Below are positions 17,767 through 26,124 of a DNA stretch of 54,148 nucleotides, piece by piece. The notes beneath the pieces are model-generated. The model searched no databases, was not told the origin of the DNA, and saw only the letters and a list, made by a program, of their open reading frames with translations. The number at the start of each line of letters is the position of its first letter. Position 1 is the stretch's first letter. The DNA comes from SIAJ01 sp036266155 (lineage in GTDB: Bacteria > Planctomycetota > Planctomycetia > Gemmatales > Gemmataceae). The stretch lies in the NCBI GenBank assembly GCA_036266155.1, contig DATANR010000506.1, positions 1 to 54,148 of the forward strand. The letters run 5' to 3'. The position numbers were made by a program, and so were the translations under genes.

Positions 17767-18834
17767 TTAGCTGATGCGCGCCGTCGAACGAGAATGAACT
17801 GTGTGGCTAATCCGCGTCTCCGAGCTAGCATCCGATGGCGTCGGTTCCGGTGAATTCAAGGCGTCGGTCAGTGCGTCCATCATCGCGCCGCAGGATGGCC
17901 AACGATTCGTCGGCTCCAGATCGAGGGCCCGTTCCAGCACGCGGCGTTCACCGCGACTCACGCGCTTCAAGTCCGGCGCCGGCCGTTTATAGGAGTACAC
18001 TGTTTCAAACTTCGTCGGCGGCGGAAACGGGAAAGCACCCGTTCGCAAATGGTAATAAGTGATGGCCAAGCTGTATTGGTCGCTGGTCTCCGACAGATGG
18101 CCGCGATGAACCTCCGGGGCCGCGAAATCGAGCGTCCCCGCTTTGCCGTAGCTCGATTGCAAATGTACCGTGGGCGTGCACAACCCGAAATCGGCGAGCT
18201 TAACCATTTCGCCAACGAGCAACAAGTTGCTCGGCTTGACGTCACAATGCATGAACCCGACGGCACGTCCGTCAAATTGATGCCGGCGTGCATTCAGGAA
18301 ATCGAGGGCGACCGCCGCCTGGCGGAGATAGCCGGCCACCAGTACGGGCGGCAGCGGCATGTGATATTCGCATTGATACACGTCGAGCATATCAAACAGG
18401 CTGCCGTCGGCGAGTTCCATGGCCACGACGATGTACCCGGGCAAGCTCCAAACGTTGTTAATTTGCAATAGGTGGCGATGCGCGAGCTTTTGAATCGCCT
18501 GAATGATCTTCATCTCTTTGACGCTGCTCGCACAATTCGCGCTAGCCATGAACTTGACAGCGATGCGGTCGCCGAGGCCGTTCTCGGCTTCCCAGACCTC
18601 CGCGAATCCGCCGCGTCCCCGAAGCTGAATGAGCTTCAGACCCGGGAATGGCACGCTTCCAGCTTCCAGGCGGACGCGACTCACGAGTGGTTCCGGAGAA
18701 GGTTGTGAGGCGAATCGTGGCAACTGTAGCACAAGAAATAGCACAAGGGTAAACCACTGCCGCCAACCACTGTGCCAGATCGCGGTTTCTTGCCCACTCA
18801 CGCTTGAAATTATCTTCTGCCTTGATCCACTCAC
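17767..18834 (-). CDS. Serine/threonine protein kinase (Hanks type, non-RD)
   Basis: A 355-residue kinase. Motifs are the glycine loop GRGGFAEVW (73-81), K94 in AVKFM, E107 in the alpha-C helix, H196-C-D198-V-K200PSN as the catalytic loop (HCD replaces HRD), D215FG and AAPEV. The kinase domain ends near 325 and no C-terminal sensor follows. With the GTG at 18834 the protein has a hydrophobic segment, QWFTLVLFLVLQLPRF (26-41), ahead of the kinase domain. An alternative GTG at 18684 (residue 51) would give a soluble kinase and leave room for a promoter. A strong promoter for the divergent gene overlaps the longer start, so the start is uncertain. It precedes the membrane protein at 17758. Confidence 0.85.
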   Translation of the reverse strand: MSGSRQKIISSVSGQETAIWHSGWRQWFTLVLFLVLQLPRFASQPSPEPLVSRVRLEAGSVPFPGLKLIQLRGRGGFAEVWEAENGLGDRIAVKFMASANCASSVKEMKIIQAIQKLAHRHLLQINNVWSLPGYIVVAMELADGSLFDMLDVYQCEYHMPLPPVLVAGYLRQAAVALDFLNARRHQFDGRAVGFMHCDVKPSNLLLVGEMVKLADFGLCTPTVHLQSSYGKAGTLDFAAPEVHRGHLSETSDQYSLAITYYHLRTGAFPFPPPTKFETVYSYKRPAPDLKRVSRGERRVLERALDLEPTNRWPSCGAMMDALTDALNSPEPTPSDASSETRISHTVHSRSTARIS

Positions 18835-18850
18835 GTGACCCGGCTATAGT
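18822..18850 (+). promoter_or_regulatory. Sigma-70-type promoter of the Cys-rich/efflux operon
   Basis: TTGATC at 18822-18827, a 17-bp spacer and TATAGT at 18845-18850. Transcription would begin near 18857, at or next to the GTG 18856/ATG 18859 start codons, so the first message would be leaderless or nearly so. It overlaps the possible upstream start of the kinase on the other strand. Prediction from consensus only. Confidence 0.6.
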
Positions 18851-18858
18851 CCCAAGTG

Positions 18859-19269
18859 ATGACACCGGCCCTGCTACGTCTGTTCCTGATCTTTGCGACG
18901 CTGCATACGCAGACGCCGTGTTGCCTTGTGTTCGCCTCATTTTGCCAGTGTCCGTACGATTGCAAATCCGATTCGACTCAGGGAGACGCCAATTGCGTCA
19001 AACCGTGTTGTTGCCGCCTGCACGTCGATTCGGAGCGAGATGATCCAAGCCCCACAAGCGATCCCGCACGGCCATTGGGCTGTCCGCCCTCCTGCCCAGT
19101 CGACTGCCCGTGCATGTTCTGCTCGCCGGGATTTGTCCCGCTAACTGACTTCGGTTGTGCGGTGCAAGTGACCGACGCAATTGCCGGGCAACCATTGATT
19201 CTTGCAACCATTGGGCAAGGTCACGCCGGCTATCGCACGCCTCTCGACCGCCCGCCACGTCTGGTCTAA
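18859..19269 (+). CDS. Small secreted Cys-rich protein of unknown function
   Basis: A 136-residue protein with an N-terminal hydrophobic segment (about 4-18), then 15 cysteines in about 80 residues, grouped as CC, CQC, CKS, CVKPCCC, and CPPSCPVDCPCMFC, with a Pro-rich middle. The last 40 residues lack Cys. The pattern suggests disulfides or metal binding in the periplasm or at the surface. I do not recognise a family. It sits 90 bp ahead of an HlyD adaptor gene in the same direction and behind a good promoter, so it probably belongs to the efflux operon. The start may be GTG 18856 or ATG 18859. It could be a spurious frame, but the Cys pattern, length and position argue for a gene. Confidence 0.6.
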   Translation: MTPALLRLFLIFATLHTQTPCCLVFASFCQCPYDCKSDSTQGDANCVKPCCCRLHVDSERDDPSPTSDPARPLGCPPSCPVDCPCMFCSPGFVPLTDFGCAVQVTDAIAGQPLILATIGQGHAGYRTPLDRPPRLV

Positions 19270-19359
19270 GTCCCATAAATTCATCCATCGTTCAACGAGC
19301 CTCTGAGCTTCGCGCTCGGCTGGGTCGTCGTCTCTTCATTCCGTTGCCCGGGTGAAGCC

Positions 19360-20892
19360 ATGGCCAACACACAGGCCGACTTGAGTTCGCTATCGGTCCG
19401 CCGCGAGAGCACTGGCGTCCAGTTGCGGTTGCCGCGGCGCTGGGCCAGTCGCGTGGTGCTGCCGCTCGTCTTGATCGGCGGGTTCGTCGCGCTAGTTGTC
19501 TGGGCGGCGTTCGACCTGATCGTTCCGCCCCTCGACATTCGCGTCGTGGCGGTGCAGGTGCGAACCGGCGTCGTCGACGAGTCCGCGGCCGAAGAGTTGT
19601 TCAAGGCGAATGGTTGGATCGAGCCGCGACCGCTGCCCGTCGACGTTCCGGTGCAGACCGAAGGCATGTACCGGGTGAGTGCGGTTCGAGTGAATCCGGG
19701 CGACAAAGTGCACGCCGGTCAGGAGTTGGTAAAGCTCGACGATACCTCGGCCAGGCTTGCTCTGGAAACGGCGCAAATCCGCCGCGCACGCCGCAAGGCG
19801 GCGACGCGCTCTGCCGAGGCCGATGCGAGCAAAGCAGACGTCGCATTGAAGAATGCAGTCGTCGCGATCGGACTCGCCAAGGCCGAGGGCGACGCCGACA
19901 TTCGTGCTCAAGACGCGCTCGTCGTCAAAGCCGAAGCAATGCTCGCGGGAGCGGAGTTTACCGTTAAGGTGGAGGAAGACCTGCGCAAGTCCGGCGCTCT
20001 GAACTCGGACGTCAAGGTGCAACAAGCCCGATTACTGCGCGACGCGGCACGCGCCGAGGTGGATAGCGCCAAGGCCACGCTCGCCAAGGCACAGTCCGCG
20101 GCGGCGGTGCGCATTCGATTGGCGGAATCGGCCAAAGCCGCCGCCGAAGCCGATGTCGCCAGTATGAAGGCCAAGGTGGAGGAGGCTGTCCAAGAAGCGG
20201 CGGACGCCGCGATCGAGATCAAGAAGGCACAGCTCGAAATCGATCGCACCCGGATCACCGCTCCGATCGATGGCGTCGTTATGCAACACAACATCCGCGT
20301 CGGAACTGTCCTCGGCGGCAAGGGCACTCTTCCAGAACACAAGGACGCTGTCGTCACGCTGTATGAGCCAAGCAAGCTTCAAGTCCGCGTCGAGGTGCCG
20401 ATCGGCAAGTTTCAATTCGTTCGTTACGGTCAGCCCGCCATCGTTGAAGTCGAGGATGTGCTCCCGGGGCGCAAGCTGGTTGGGACGGTGCTGTACGACA
20501 CGCACCTGGCCAACATCGCGCGCAACAGCGTGCCGGTGAAGGTGGCGTTGCCGGACAACCCGCCCGAGCAATTGCGCCCCGAGATGATCGCCAGCGTTCG
20601 CTTCCAAGCGCCGGCCCAAAAGCAAGCGCCCAAAGGGGAAGCCGTTCGGCGCGTGGTCGTTCCGCGACGATTGCTGGTCGCGGAGGGCGACGCAGTCAAA
20701 GTGTGGATCGTCGAGCAAGCGCGCAATCGTGCTGAATTGCGGACCATCGAACTGGCGCCGGGCGAGAAAGAGCGAACGGGCGAAACCGCGGAAGTGGTGG
20801 GTGGACTGAACCCGACGGACAAGCTGATCGCAACCGGACTGGAACAAATGCGGCCAGGACTGCGAGTGCGCATCACCGGCGAGGATCGTTGA
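19360..20892 (+). CDS. HlyD-family periplasmic adaptor (membrane fusion protein)
   Basis: A 510-residue protein anchored by one N-terminal helix (about 31-52). It has a split lipoyl-like domain (first half RVNPGDKVHAGQELVKLDD near 110, second half ITAPIDGVVMQHNIRVGTVL near 305), an Ala/Lys-rich alpha-helical hairpin between (about 130-290, coiled coil), and C-terminal beta-barrel and membrane-proximal domains. It would link the inner-membrane transporter encoded just downstream to the TolC-type protein at 24633. It is longer than the usual MacA (about 370 residues), because of the N-terminal extension and a long helical hairpin. Operon with the ATPase gene 15 bp downstream. Confidence 0.88.
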   Translation: MANTQADLSSLSVRRESTGVQLRLPRRWASRVVLPLVLIGGFVALVVWAAFDLIVPPLDIRVVAVQVRTGVVDESAAEELFKANGWIEPRPLPVDVPVQTEGMYRVSAVRVNPGDKVHAGQELVKLDDTSARLALETAQIRRARRKAATRSAEADASKADVALKNAVVAIGLAKAEGDADIRAQDALVVKAEAMLAGAEFTVKVEEDLRKSGALNSDVKVQQARLLRDAARAEVDSAKATLAKAQSAAAVRIRLAESAKAAAEADVASMKAKVEEAVQEAADAAIEIKKAQLEIDRTRITAPIDGVVMQHNIRVGTVLGGKGTLPEHKDAVVTLYEPSKLQVRVEVPIGKFQFVRYGQPAIVEVEDVLPGRKLVGTVLYDTHLANIARNSVPVKVALPDNPPEQLRPEMIASVRFQAPAQKQAPKGEAVRRVVVPRRLLVAEGDAVKVWIVEQARNRAELRTIELAPGEKERTGETAEVVGGLNPTDKLIATGLEQMRPGLRVRITGEDR

Positions 20893-20907
20893 ACCACGAG
20901 GTCGGAA

Positions 20908-21639
20908 ATGCCACTGGTAGAGATCGACAAATTGACCAAGACTTACGCGAAAGGCTCGCAGACAGTCCCCGTCTTGCGCGACCTGAGTCTCGCGGTTGAG
21001 GCGGGCGAGTTTCTCGCGCTCATGGGACCATCGGGCTCGGGCAAGACGACGCTTCTGAATCTCATCGCCGGCATTGACCGACCCACATCGGGCGTCATCC
21101 GCGTCGGTGGACAGGACTTATCGAGACTCTCGCGCAATCGGCTGGCGGCCTGGCGCGCCACGCACGTCGGCTACATCTTTCAGCTTTACAACCTGATCCC
21201 GGTGCTCACAGCCTTTGAGAATGTCGAACTGCCGCTCCTGCTCTTACCGTTGTCACGCAGCGAGCGTCGGCGCCGCGTGCAGGTGGCGCTCGATGCCGTT
21301 GGCCTGCTCGATCGCTTCGACCATTATCCCCGCCAACTCTCCGGCGGGCAGGAACAGCGGGTGGCCATCGCCCGTGCCATTGTTGCCGACCCGACGATCC
21401 TTGTCGCTGACGAGCCGACCGGCGACCTCGATGCGGACACGGCATCGGCAACATTGACGCTGCTGCGCCGGCTCAACGAGGAGATGGGCAAGACGCTTGT
21501 GATGGTGACGCACGATCCGAAAGCGGCCGGAAACGCGCGTCGGCTCGTGCACTTGGAAAAAGGCCGGCTCGTGGACGACATCGTCCCCGTGGCTCGGCAG
21601 AATCGCAGTCCGCGACCGCGTGTCGCGATGGCGGAGTAG
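20908..21639 (+). CDS. ABC transporter ATP-binding protein (MacB/LolD type)
   Basis: A 243-residue ATPase. Walker A is GPSGSGKTT, the Q-loop region is GYIFQLYNLIPVLTAFENV, the signature is LSGGQEQRVAIARAI, Walker B is ILVADEPTGDLD, and the H-loop is VMVTHDP. The ENVELPLLLL and GDLD blocks are those of the MacB/LolD/FtsE group, which drives mechanotransmission rather than transport through the membrane. It powers the two FtsX-type permeases that follow at once. A Shine-Dalgarno-like GAGG lies before the ATG. Part of the operon starting at 18859. Confidence 0.93.
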   Translation: MPLVEIDKLTKTYAKGSQTVPVLRDLSLAVEAGEFLALMGPSGSGKTTLLNLIAGIDRPTSGVIRVGGQDLSRLSRNRLAAWRATHVGYIFQLYNLIPVLTAFENVELPLLLLPLSRSERRRRVQVALDAVGLLDRFDHYPRQLSGGQEQRVAIARAIVADPTILVADEPTGDLDADTASATLTLLRRLNEEMGKTLVMVTHDPKAAGNARRLVHLEKGRLVDDIVPVARQNRSPRPRVAMAE

Positions 21640-21644
21640 ACCAC

Positions 21645-22778
21645 GTGTTCAAGTTCCTCCCCTACATCCGCAAGAACATCTTCGGCCATCGGGTTCGGAC
21701 CCTGATGACCGTGGCCGGGACCGCGTTGCTCCTGTTCTTGTTTCTGTTCGTGTCGTCGATTCAAGACGGCCTCGATCGGCTCTTGAATTCACGCGACGAC
21801 AAGCTGGTCGTCTTTCAGGCCTATCGGTTCTGCCCGAGTTCGAGCCAGTTGCCGGTCTTCTACGAAGACGCCATCCGCGACGTGGCCGGGGTCAAGGACG
21901 TACTGCCGATCAAGGTGGTCGTGAACAATTGCCGCGCCAGCCTCGATACGGTTGTCTTCCACGGCGTCGATGCCAAACTGTTGCCGCGGGCCCGTGGGCA
22001 TTTCCGCTTTCTGTCCGGCGACTGGTCGGCCTTCGCGGCGCGAACCGACGCGGCCTTGGTGGGCCGGCGCATCGCCGAACGTCGCGGTCTGGTCGCGGGC
22101 CAGTCGTTCACGGTTGCCGGCATCACCGTCACCGTGGCGGGGATCTTCACATCGGACGTGTCTGGCGAGGAGAACGTGATCTACACGCACTTGCCGCTCT
22201 TGCTTAACAATCAACACCATGGCGAGTTCCACGTCACGCTCTTCGAAGTGACTCTGAACGATCCGCAACAAGCGGATGCGGTCGCAAAAGCCATCGACGC
22301 GAAGATCCGCGATCGCTTCGAAACCCCGACGGAAACAAAACCGCAAAAGGCACACTACCAGACCGCCCTGGCCGACTTGCTCGACCTGATTGCGATGACA
22401 CGCTGGCTGGGCGTCGTGTGCGTCGGGGTGGTCGTTGTGCTGGTTGCCAATTCGGTCGTGATGGCGGCCCAGGACCGAGTGAAGGAGCATGCCGTCCTTC
22501 AGACGCTTGGCTACTCCGGTCCGCGCATCTTTCGGCTGATGTTGGCCGAGAGCATGCTCATCAGCTTGGCGGGAGGAGTGGTTGGCACGGCCGGGTGCGT
22601 TGCCTGGCTCCTGTGGAAGCCACTGAGCTTGTCGACCGAGGGCGTGAGCATCGATTTCACGGCTTCACCGATGCTGGCCGGCTGGGGAATCGGCTTGGCT
22701 CTGTTCGTGGGGCTTGTCGCCGGGGCGTTCCCGGCCTGGCAGGCGGGTCGGGCGGAGATTGTTTCGTCGTTGCGTTAG
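21645..22778 (+). CDS. ABC transporter permease, FtsX/MacB type (first of two)
   Basis: A 377-residue permease. One N-terminal helix (about 20-40), a large extracytoplasmic domain (about 45-260), and three C-terminal helices, with the family end PAWQAGRAEIVSSLR. The N-terminus KNIFGHRVRTLMTVAGTA is typical of the FtsX fold. The start is GTG at 21645, with GGAG inside the end of the ATPase gene 8 nt upstream, so translation is coupled. It should pair with the next permease as a heterodimer. The exported substrate is unknown. It could extract lipoproteins or expel small molecules through the TolC protein. Confidence 0.9.
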   Translation: MFKFLPYIRKNIFGHRVRTLMTVAGTALLLFLFLFVSSIQDGLDRLLNSRDDKLVVFQAYRFCPSSSQLPVFYEDAIRDVAGVKDVLPIKVVVNNCRASLDTVVFHGVDAKLLPRARGHFRFLSGDWSAFAARTDAALVGRRIAERRGLVAGQSFTVAGITVTVAGIFTSDVSGEENVIYTHLPLLLNNQHHGEFHVTLFEVTLNDPQQADAVAKAIDAKIRDRFETPTETKPQKAHYQTALADLLDLIAMTRWLGVVCVGVVVVLVANSVVMAAQDRVKEHAVLQTLGYSGPRIFRLMLAESMLISLAGGVVGTAGCVAWLLWKPLSLSTEGVSIDFTASPMLAGWGIGLALFVGLVAGAFPAWQAGRAEIVSSLR

Positions 22779-22787
22779 CGAGGCGAG

Positions 22788-23975
22788 ATGCGTTTGCTTC
22801 CGTGGGATTACGGTGTTCGCAACCTCAGCCGTCGGCCGCTCCGGACGGCCCTGACCGCGCTCGGCCTCACGCTCGTCGTATTCCTGTTACTGCTCGTCGT
22901 CGGCTTTGTGCGCGGTTTGGAGTTGAGCCTCCACCAGAGCGGCGACCCCGAGGTCGTGCTACTGCATAATGCCAACGCGGCCGAGAATCTGGAGAACTCG
23001 TCGATCAGCGACGAAGTGACGACGCTGGCGCGGACGGAGTTTGCACCGTACCTTGTTCGCTACGGCGATACCGCCGCCGTGTCGCCGGAATTGACAATCG
23101 CCAGCCGGATCGGCGCCAGCGATACTGGCAGCGCGGCCCAACTTGGTGTTCTGCGCGGCGTCGATTGGGATCGTGTTTTCCTGGTTCGCCGGCAAGCGTT
23201 CTTGATGGACGGCAAGCTGCCCGGCCGCGATGAAGTTCTGGTCGGCCGATTGGTCGCCGCGAAGCTCGGGCTACGGGCGCTCGACCTTGCCGTCGGAAGC
23301 ACGTTGACTATCGAGGGCCGGCCGTGGCGAATCAGCGGAACCTTCGCCGCTCCAGGTACGCTGCTCGAATCGGAAATCTGGTGCCCACTCGACGACCTGA
23401 AGGTCGCCATGAAGCGGCCCAACGACGTGAGCGTGGTCGCCATGCGCTTCGACCCCAAAGGCGACGCTGTCAAGCAGATGGGTTACGTCGACTATTTCTG
23501 CCGCAATCGCCGGCCGGACCTGGAACTGATGGGCAGCCGCGAGGCCGAGTATTATTCATCGCTGCAAAAACACTACGGACCGATGCGGACGCTCGCCTGG
23601 CTGCTCGTCGGCCTGGTGGCGATCGCGGGTGGGTGCGGCGCGGTGAATACGATGTATGCGGCCGTCGCCGGCCGCGTCCGCGAGTTTGGGGCTCTGCAAG
23701 CAGTCGGGTTCCCGCGTCGATCGATTGCGTTTAGCTTGCTACAAGAGTCCGTCATTCTCGCCGCCGCTGCGACTCTGGCGGCGACCGGCTTGGCGCTGTT
23801 GCTGATTCAAGGCGTCGCCGTGCGGTTCACAATGGGCGCGTTCACGCTTCAATTGGACCGCCTGGCGTTGTTGATCGGTTGCGGCGCCGGCCTTGGACTC
23901 GGTATTTTTGGCGCGATTCCGCCGGCGGTCCGCGCGTTCCGAATGTCGATTGTTGATGCACTGAAGGCTGTGTGA
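22788..23975 (+). CDS. ABC transporter permease, FtsX/MacB type (second of two)
   Basis: A 395-residue permease with the same layout as its upstream neighbour: N-terminal helix about 20-42 (RTALTALGLTLVVFLLLLVV), a periplasmic domain, three helices at the C-terminus (about 268-390), and a closing FRMSIVDALKAV. It is diverged from the first permease, so the transporter is likely a heterodimer. The gap from the previous gene is 9 bp and GAGGCGAG precedes the ATG. It is followed after 29 bp by the lipoprotein gene. Confidence 0.9.
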   Translation: MRLLPWDYGVRNLSRRPLRTALTALGLTLVVFLLLLVVGFVRGLELSLHQSGDPEVVLLHNANAAENLENSSISDEVTTLARTEFAPYLVRYGDTAAVSPELTIASRIGASDTGSAAQLGVLRGVDWDRVFLVRRQAFLMDGKLPGRDEVLVGRLVAAKLGLRALDLAVGSTLTIEGRPWRISGTFAAPGTLLESEIWCPLDDLKVAMKRPNDVSVVAMRFDPKGDAVKQMGYVDYFCRNRRPDLELMGSREAEYYSSLQKHYGPMRTLAWLLVGLVAIAGGCGAVNTMYAAVAGRVREFGALQAVGFPRRSIAFSLLQESVILAAAATLAATGLALLLIQGVAVRFTMGAFTLQLDRLALLIGCGAGLGLGIFGAIPPAVRAFRMSIVDALKAV

Positions 23976-24004
23976 TTTGATTCCATACGAAGAGGAGATT
24001 TCCC

Positions 24005-24556
24005 ATGCGTCGATTAGCGTTGATCCTTGGCTTCACGGCGTCGTGCCTCGTCGGGTGCAACGACGCCAAGACCGGTGGCGATGGCAAGCCCGACCAGTCT
24101 GGCGGCAATGTTGAGAAGGGCGGTACGACCTTGCTTGAACCGCTCGTCATGAAGCAAAAGCCGGACAAGGTGTTGTCTGTTCGCGAAGTGTTGACCAAGA
24201 AGGAAGGCGAGACCGTGATCGTCAGCGGTCAGACGCCGCCGGAGAACGTGAAGCCGTTCAATACGGCCGTGGCAGCCGTCCTTCTCATGGCACCGGAAGA
24301 TCTGGCCACGGAAGATATCAAGGACGAACTTTCCTGCCCCGATGCGGCAACTTGTCCTTCGTGCAAGAAGGTGCTAGACGCACACGCACTTCGCGTCGAG
24401 TTGGTGGACGCATCCGGAGCCGTGATTGCTTCAAGCCTTGAAGGCTTCCGCGGCCTCAAGCCCGGCAGCATGATCACGATCGAAGGCGAGGTCAAGCGCG
24501 ACGGCAAGGACAAGAAACTCGTCCGCGTTGTCGCCAAGAAGTTTTACCCGGGCTGA
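24005..24556 (+). CDS. Small lipoprotein of the efflux operon
   Basis: A 183-residue protein with a lipoprotein signal peptide ending in the lipobox LVGC (Cys about 18). A Gly-rich linker follows (GGDGKPDQSGGNVEKGG). The folded part (about 55-183) has beta-rich stretches, ETVIVSGQTPP, and a C-x5-C-x2-C cluster (CPDAATCPSCKK), then GSMITIEGEVKRDGKDKKLVRVVAKK, which looks like an OB-type nucleic-acid-binding-like beta barrel as seen in periplasmic OB proteins. I recognise no named family. A strong Shine-Dalgarno (GAGGAG) precedes the ATG. It lies between the permeases and the TolC protein, so it probably works with the transporter, perhaps as a metal-binding or accessory subunit. That role is an inference. 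Confidence 0.8.
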   Translation: MRRLALILGFTASCLVGCNDAKTGGDGKPDQSGGNVEKGGTTLLEPLVMKQKPDKVLSVREVLTKKEGETVIVSGQTPPENVKPFNTAVAAVLLMAPEDLATEDIKDELSCPDAATCPSCKKVLDAHALRVELVDASGAVIASSLEGFRGLKPGSMITIEGEVKRDGKDKKLVRVVAKKFYPG

Positions 24557-24632
24557 TCCTGTGTAAAGTTTGCAGGCCGTCATAACCGATACGACTGATA
24601 CGGTCCGCTCCGTCGAGCGGCGGGGAGGCAGG

Positions 24633-25985
24633 ATGCCGACCGATTGCGTCAAGTTCGTGCGAAGCTTGCTCGCAGCCGCTTGCGCCCTTGTGGGTGTCGC
24701 CGGATGCGCTGTTTCACCGGCGCGAAACGCCGTCGATTCGAGTTCGGCCGTCTCCCGCGTGGTTGATGCACCCGAATTGATTCCGTCATCGTCCGGCGTT
24801 CGCCGCGTCGCCGACGAGGTCAAGACGACCGGACCGCTCGGGCTCGACGAACTGTTGGCGCTCACACGGCAACAGAACCCAGCGATTGCCGCGGCGCACG
24901 CCCGCGTTACCGAAGTGACGGGACAACTCGTTCAAGCCGGTCTTTATCCGAATCCGACGGTCGGATACCTCGGCATGCAGATCAACGACGGCCCGGGCAC
25001 GGCCGGTCAGCAAGGCGTCTTCGTCGCTCAGGACATCGTCACCGCCGACAAGCTGACAGTCGCCCGCGAGGCCGCGGAACACGCCTTGAACGCCGCCGAC
25101 TGGCAAGCCACGTCGCAATGGCACGAAGCGTCCATCCGCGTTCGCGGCGCGTATTACGAGTACCTGACCGCGCGCTCAATCCTGCGCGAGAGCGAAGACA
25201 TTGTGGCCCAGTTTGAAGAAGGACTGCAAAAGGCCGAGAACCTGGCCAAGGCGGGGACGGTCTTGAACTACGAAGTGCTGCGCTTTCGCGTGGAATTGAC
25301 GCAGGCCCGTAATCGCGTTGGCGCAGCTCGAGAACGACTGACGGCTGCGGAGCGGTTGCTGGCGACGGCCGTCGGCATCGGTGTCTTGCCGGCGCCTATC
25401 GCTGCCGCGGAATTGCCCAGTGATCCGCCGGCTGTCGACTTCGATGCCGTCATGGCCGCCAGCGAGCGCACGTCGTCCCTTCAAGAGGCGGTGGCGTTGA
25501 CCAATCAAGCCCGCGATCAGATACGCCTGGCCGACCTGCAAAATGTCCCCAATCTCCAGGTCCAAGCCGCCGGCATGTACGATTTCGCCATCAACGCTCC
25601 CATGGCGAACGTGCAGATCGGCGTGATGCTCCCCTTCTGGCACCGCAACGAAGGAAACATCCTTGCCGCCCAAGGCCGGCTTGTGCAGGCCCAAAAGGGA
25701 GTCGATCAGGCACGCCTCAGAGTTCGCGAGCGGCTGACCGCCGCCTGTCAGAAATATCGGAACGCTCGCCGGCAACTGGACCTGTACGACAAGCAAGTCA
25801 TTCCCGACGCGACGACGGCACTCAAACAAGTCGAAATGATCTACGAAGCAAAGGGCGAACGCTTCTTCGAAACGCTCGACGCGCGTCGCGTCTTGGCCCA
25901 AGCGCGAGTCGATTACCGGCAGGCCCTTGGCGACGCCTGGCAAGCGATCAGTGAGATTGAAGGAATTGTCCAGGCGACGAAATAA
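24633..25985 (+). CDS. TolC-family outer membrane efflux protein (lipoprotein)
   Basis: About 450 residues, with a signal peptide and lipobox-like GVAGC at the start, and two helical repeats typical of OEP/TolC proteins (LLALTRQQNPAIAAAHARV near 70-90; long helices with AKAGTVLNYEVLRFRVELTQARNRVGAARERL near 210-240). It forms the outer membrane channel for the adaptor and ABC transporter encoded upstream. The start at 24633 has GGGGAGGCAGG just before it. An upstream TTG in frame is not needed. It ends the operon. Its last 35 bases may be overlapped by a small ORF. Confidence 0.9.
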   Translation: MPTDCVKFVRSLLAAACALVGVAGCAVSPARNAVDSSSAVSRVVDAPELIPSSSGVRRVADEVKTTGPLGLDELLALTRQQNPAIAAAHARVTEVTGQLVQAGLYPNPTVGYLGMQINDGPGTAGQQGVFVAQDIVTADKLTVAREAAEHALNAADWQATSQWHEASIRVRGAYYEYLTARSILRESEDIVAQFEEGLQKAENLAKAGTVLNYEVLRFRVELTQARNRVGAARERLTAAERLLATAVGIGVLPAPIAAAELPSDPPAVDFDAVMAASERTSSLQEAVALTNQARDQIRLADLQNVPNLQVQAAGMYDFAINAPMANVQIGVMLPFWHRNEGNILAAQGRLVQAQKGVDQARLRVRERLTAACQKYRNARRQLDLYDKQVIPDATTALKQVEMIYEAKGERFFETLDARRVLAQARVDYRQALGDAWQAISEIEGIVQATK

Positions 25986-26118
25986 CCGTGCCCCCGATCG
26001 ACAGAAGACCGGTTCGTTGAGTGCGGACGAAACAGCGGAATTGAGTCAGTTCTTGCACATCGAACACTTGATGCGTCTGGCAAAAGCTCGAGCTCGGCAA
26101 CGCCTGCGTCAAGGGTAA
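25951..26118 (+). CDS. Small protein typical of HNH gene partners (probable remnant or short gene)
   Basis: About 55 residues with the end SLSADETAELSQFLHIEHLMRLAKARA. I recognise this from small proteins that commonly precede HNH endonuclease genes of the CEYC type in planctomycetes and cyanobacteria, and are often misread. The start is unclear: GTG 25951 or the upstream TTG 25927, both inside the tolC-type gene. An HNH-type sequence follows 6 bp downstream. The gene may be intact or part of a decaying pair. Confidence 0.45.
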   Translation: MRLKELSRRRNNRAPDRQKTGSLSADETAELSQFLHIEHLMRLAKARARQRLRQG

Positions 26119-26124
26119 CGGGCG

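Noticed and set aside
20270..20930. Frames inside the adaptor gene suggesting a split ABC gene
   Set aside because: The adaptor reads through without a break and the alternative frames have no motif.
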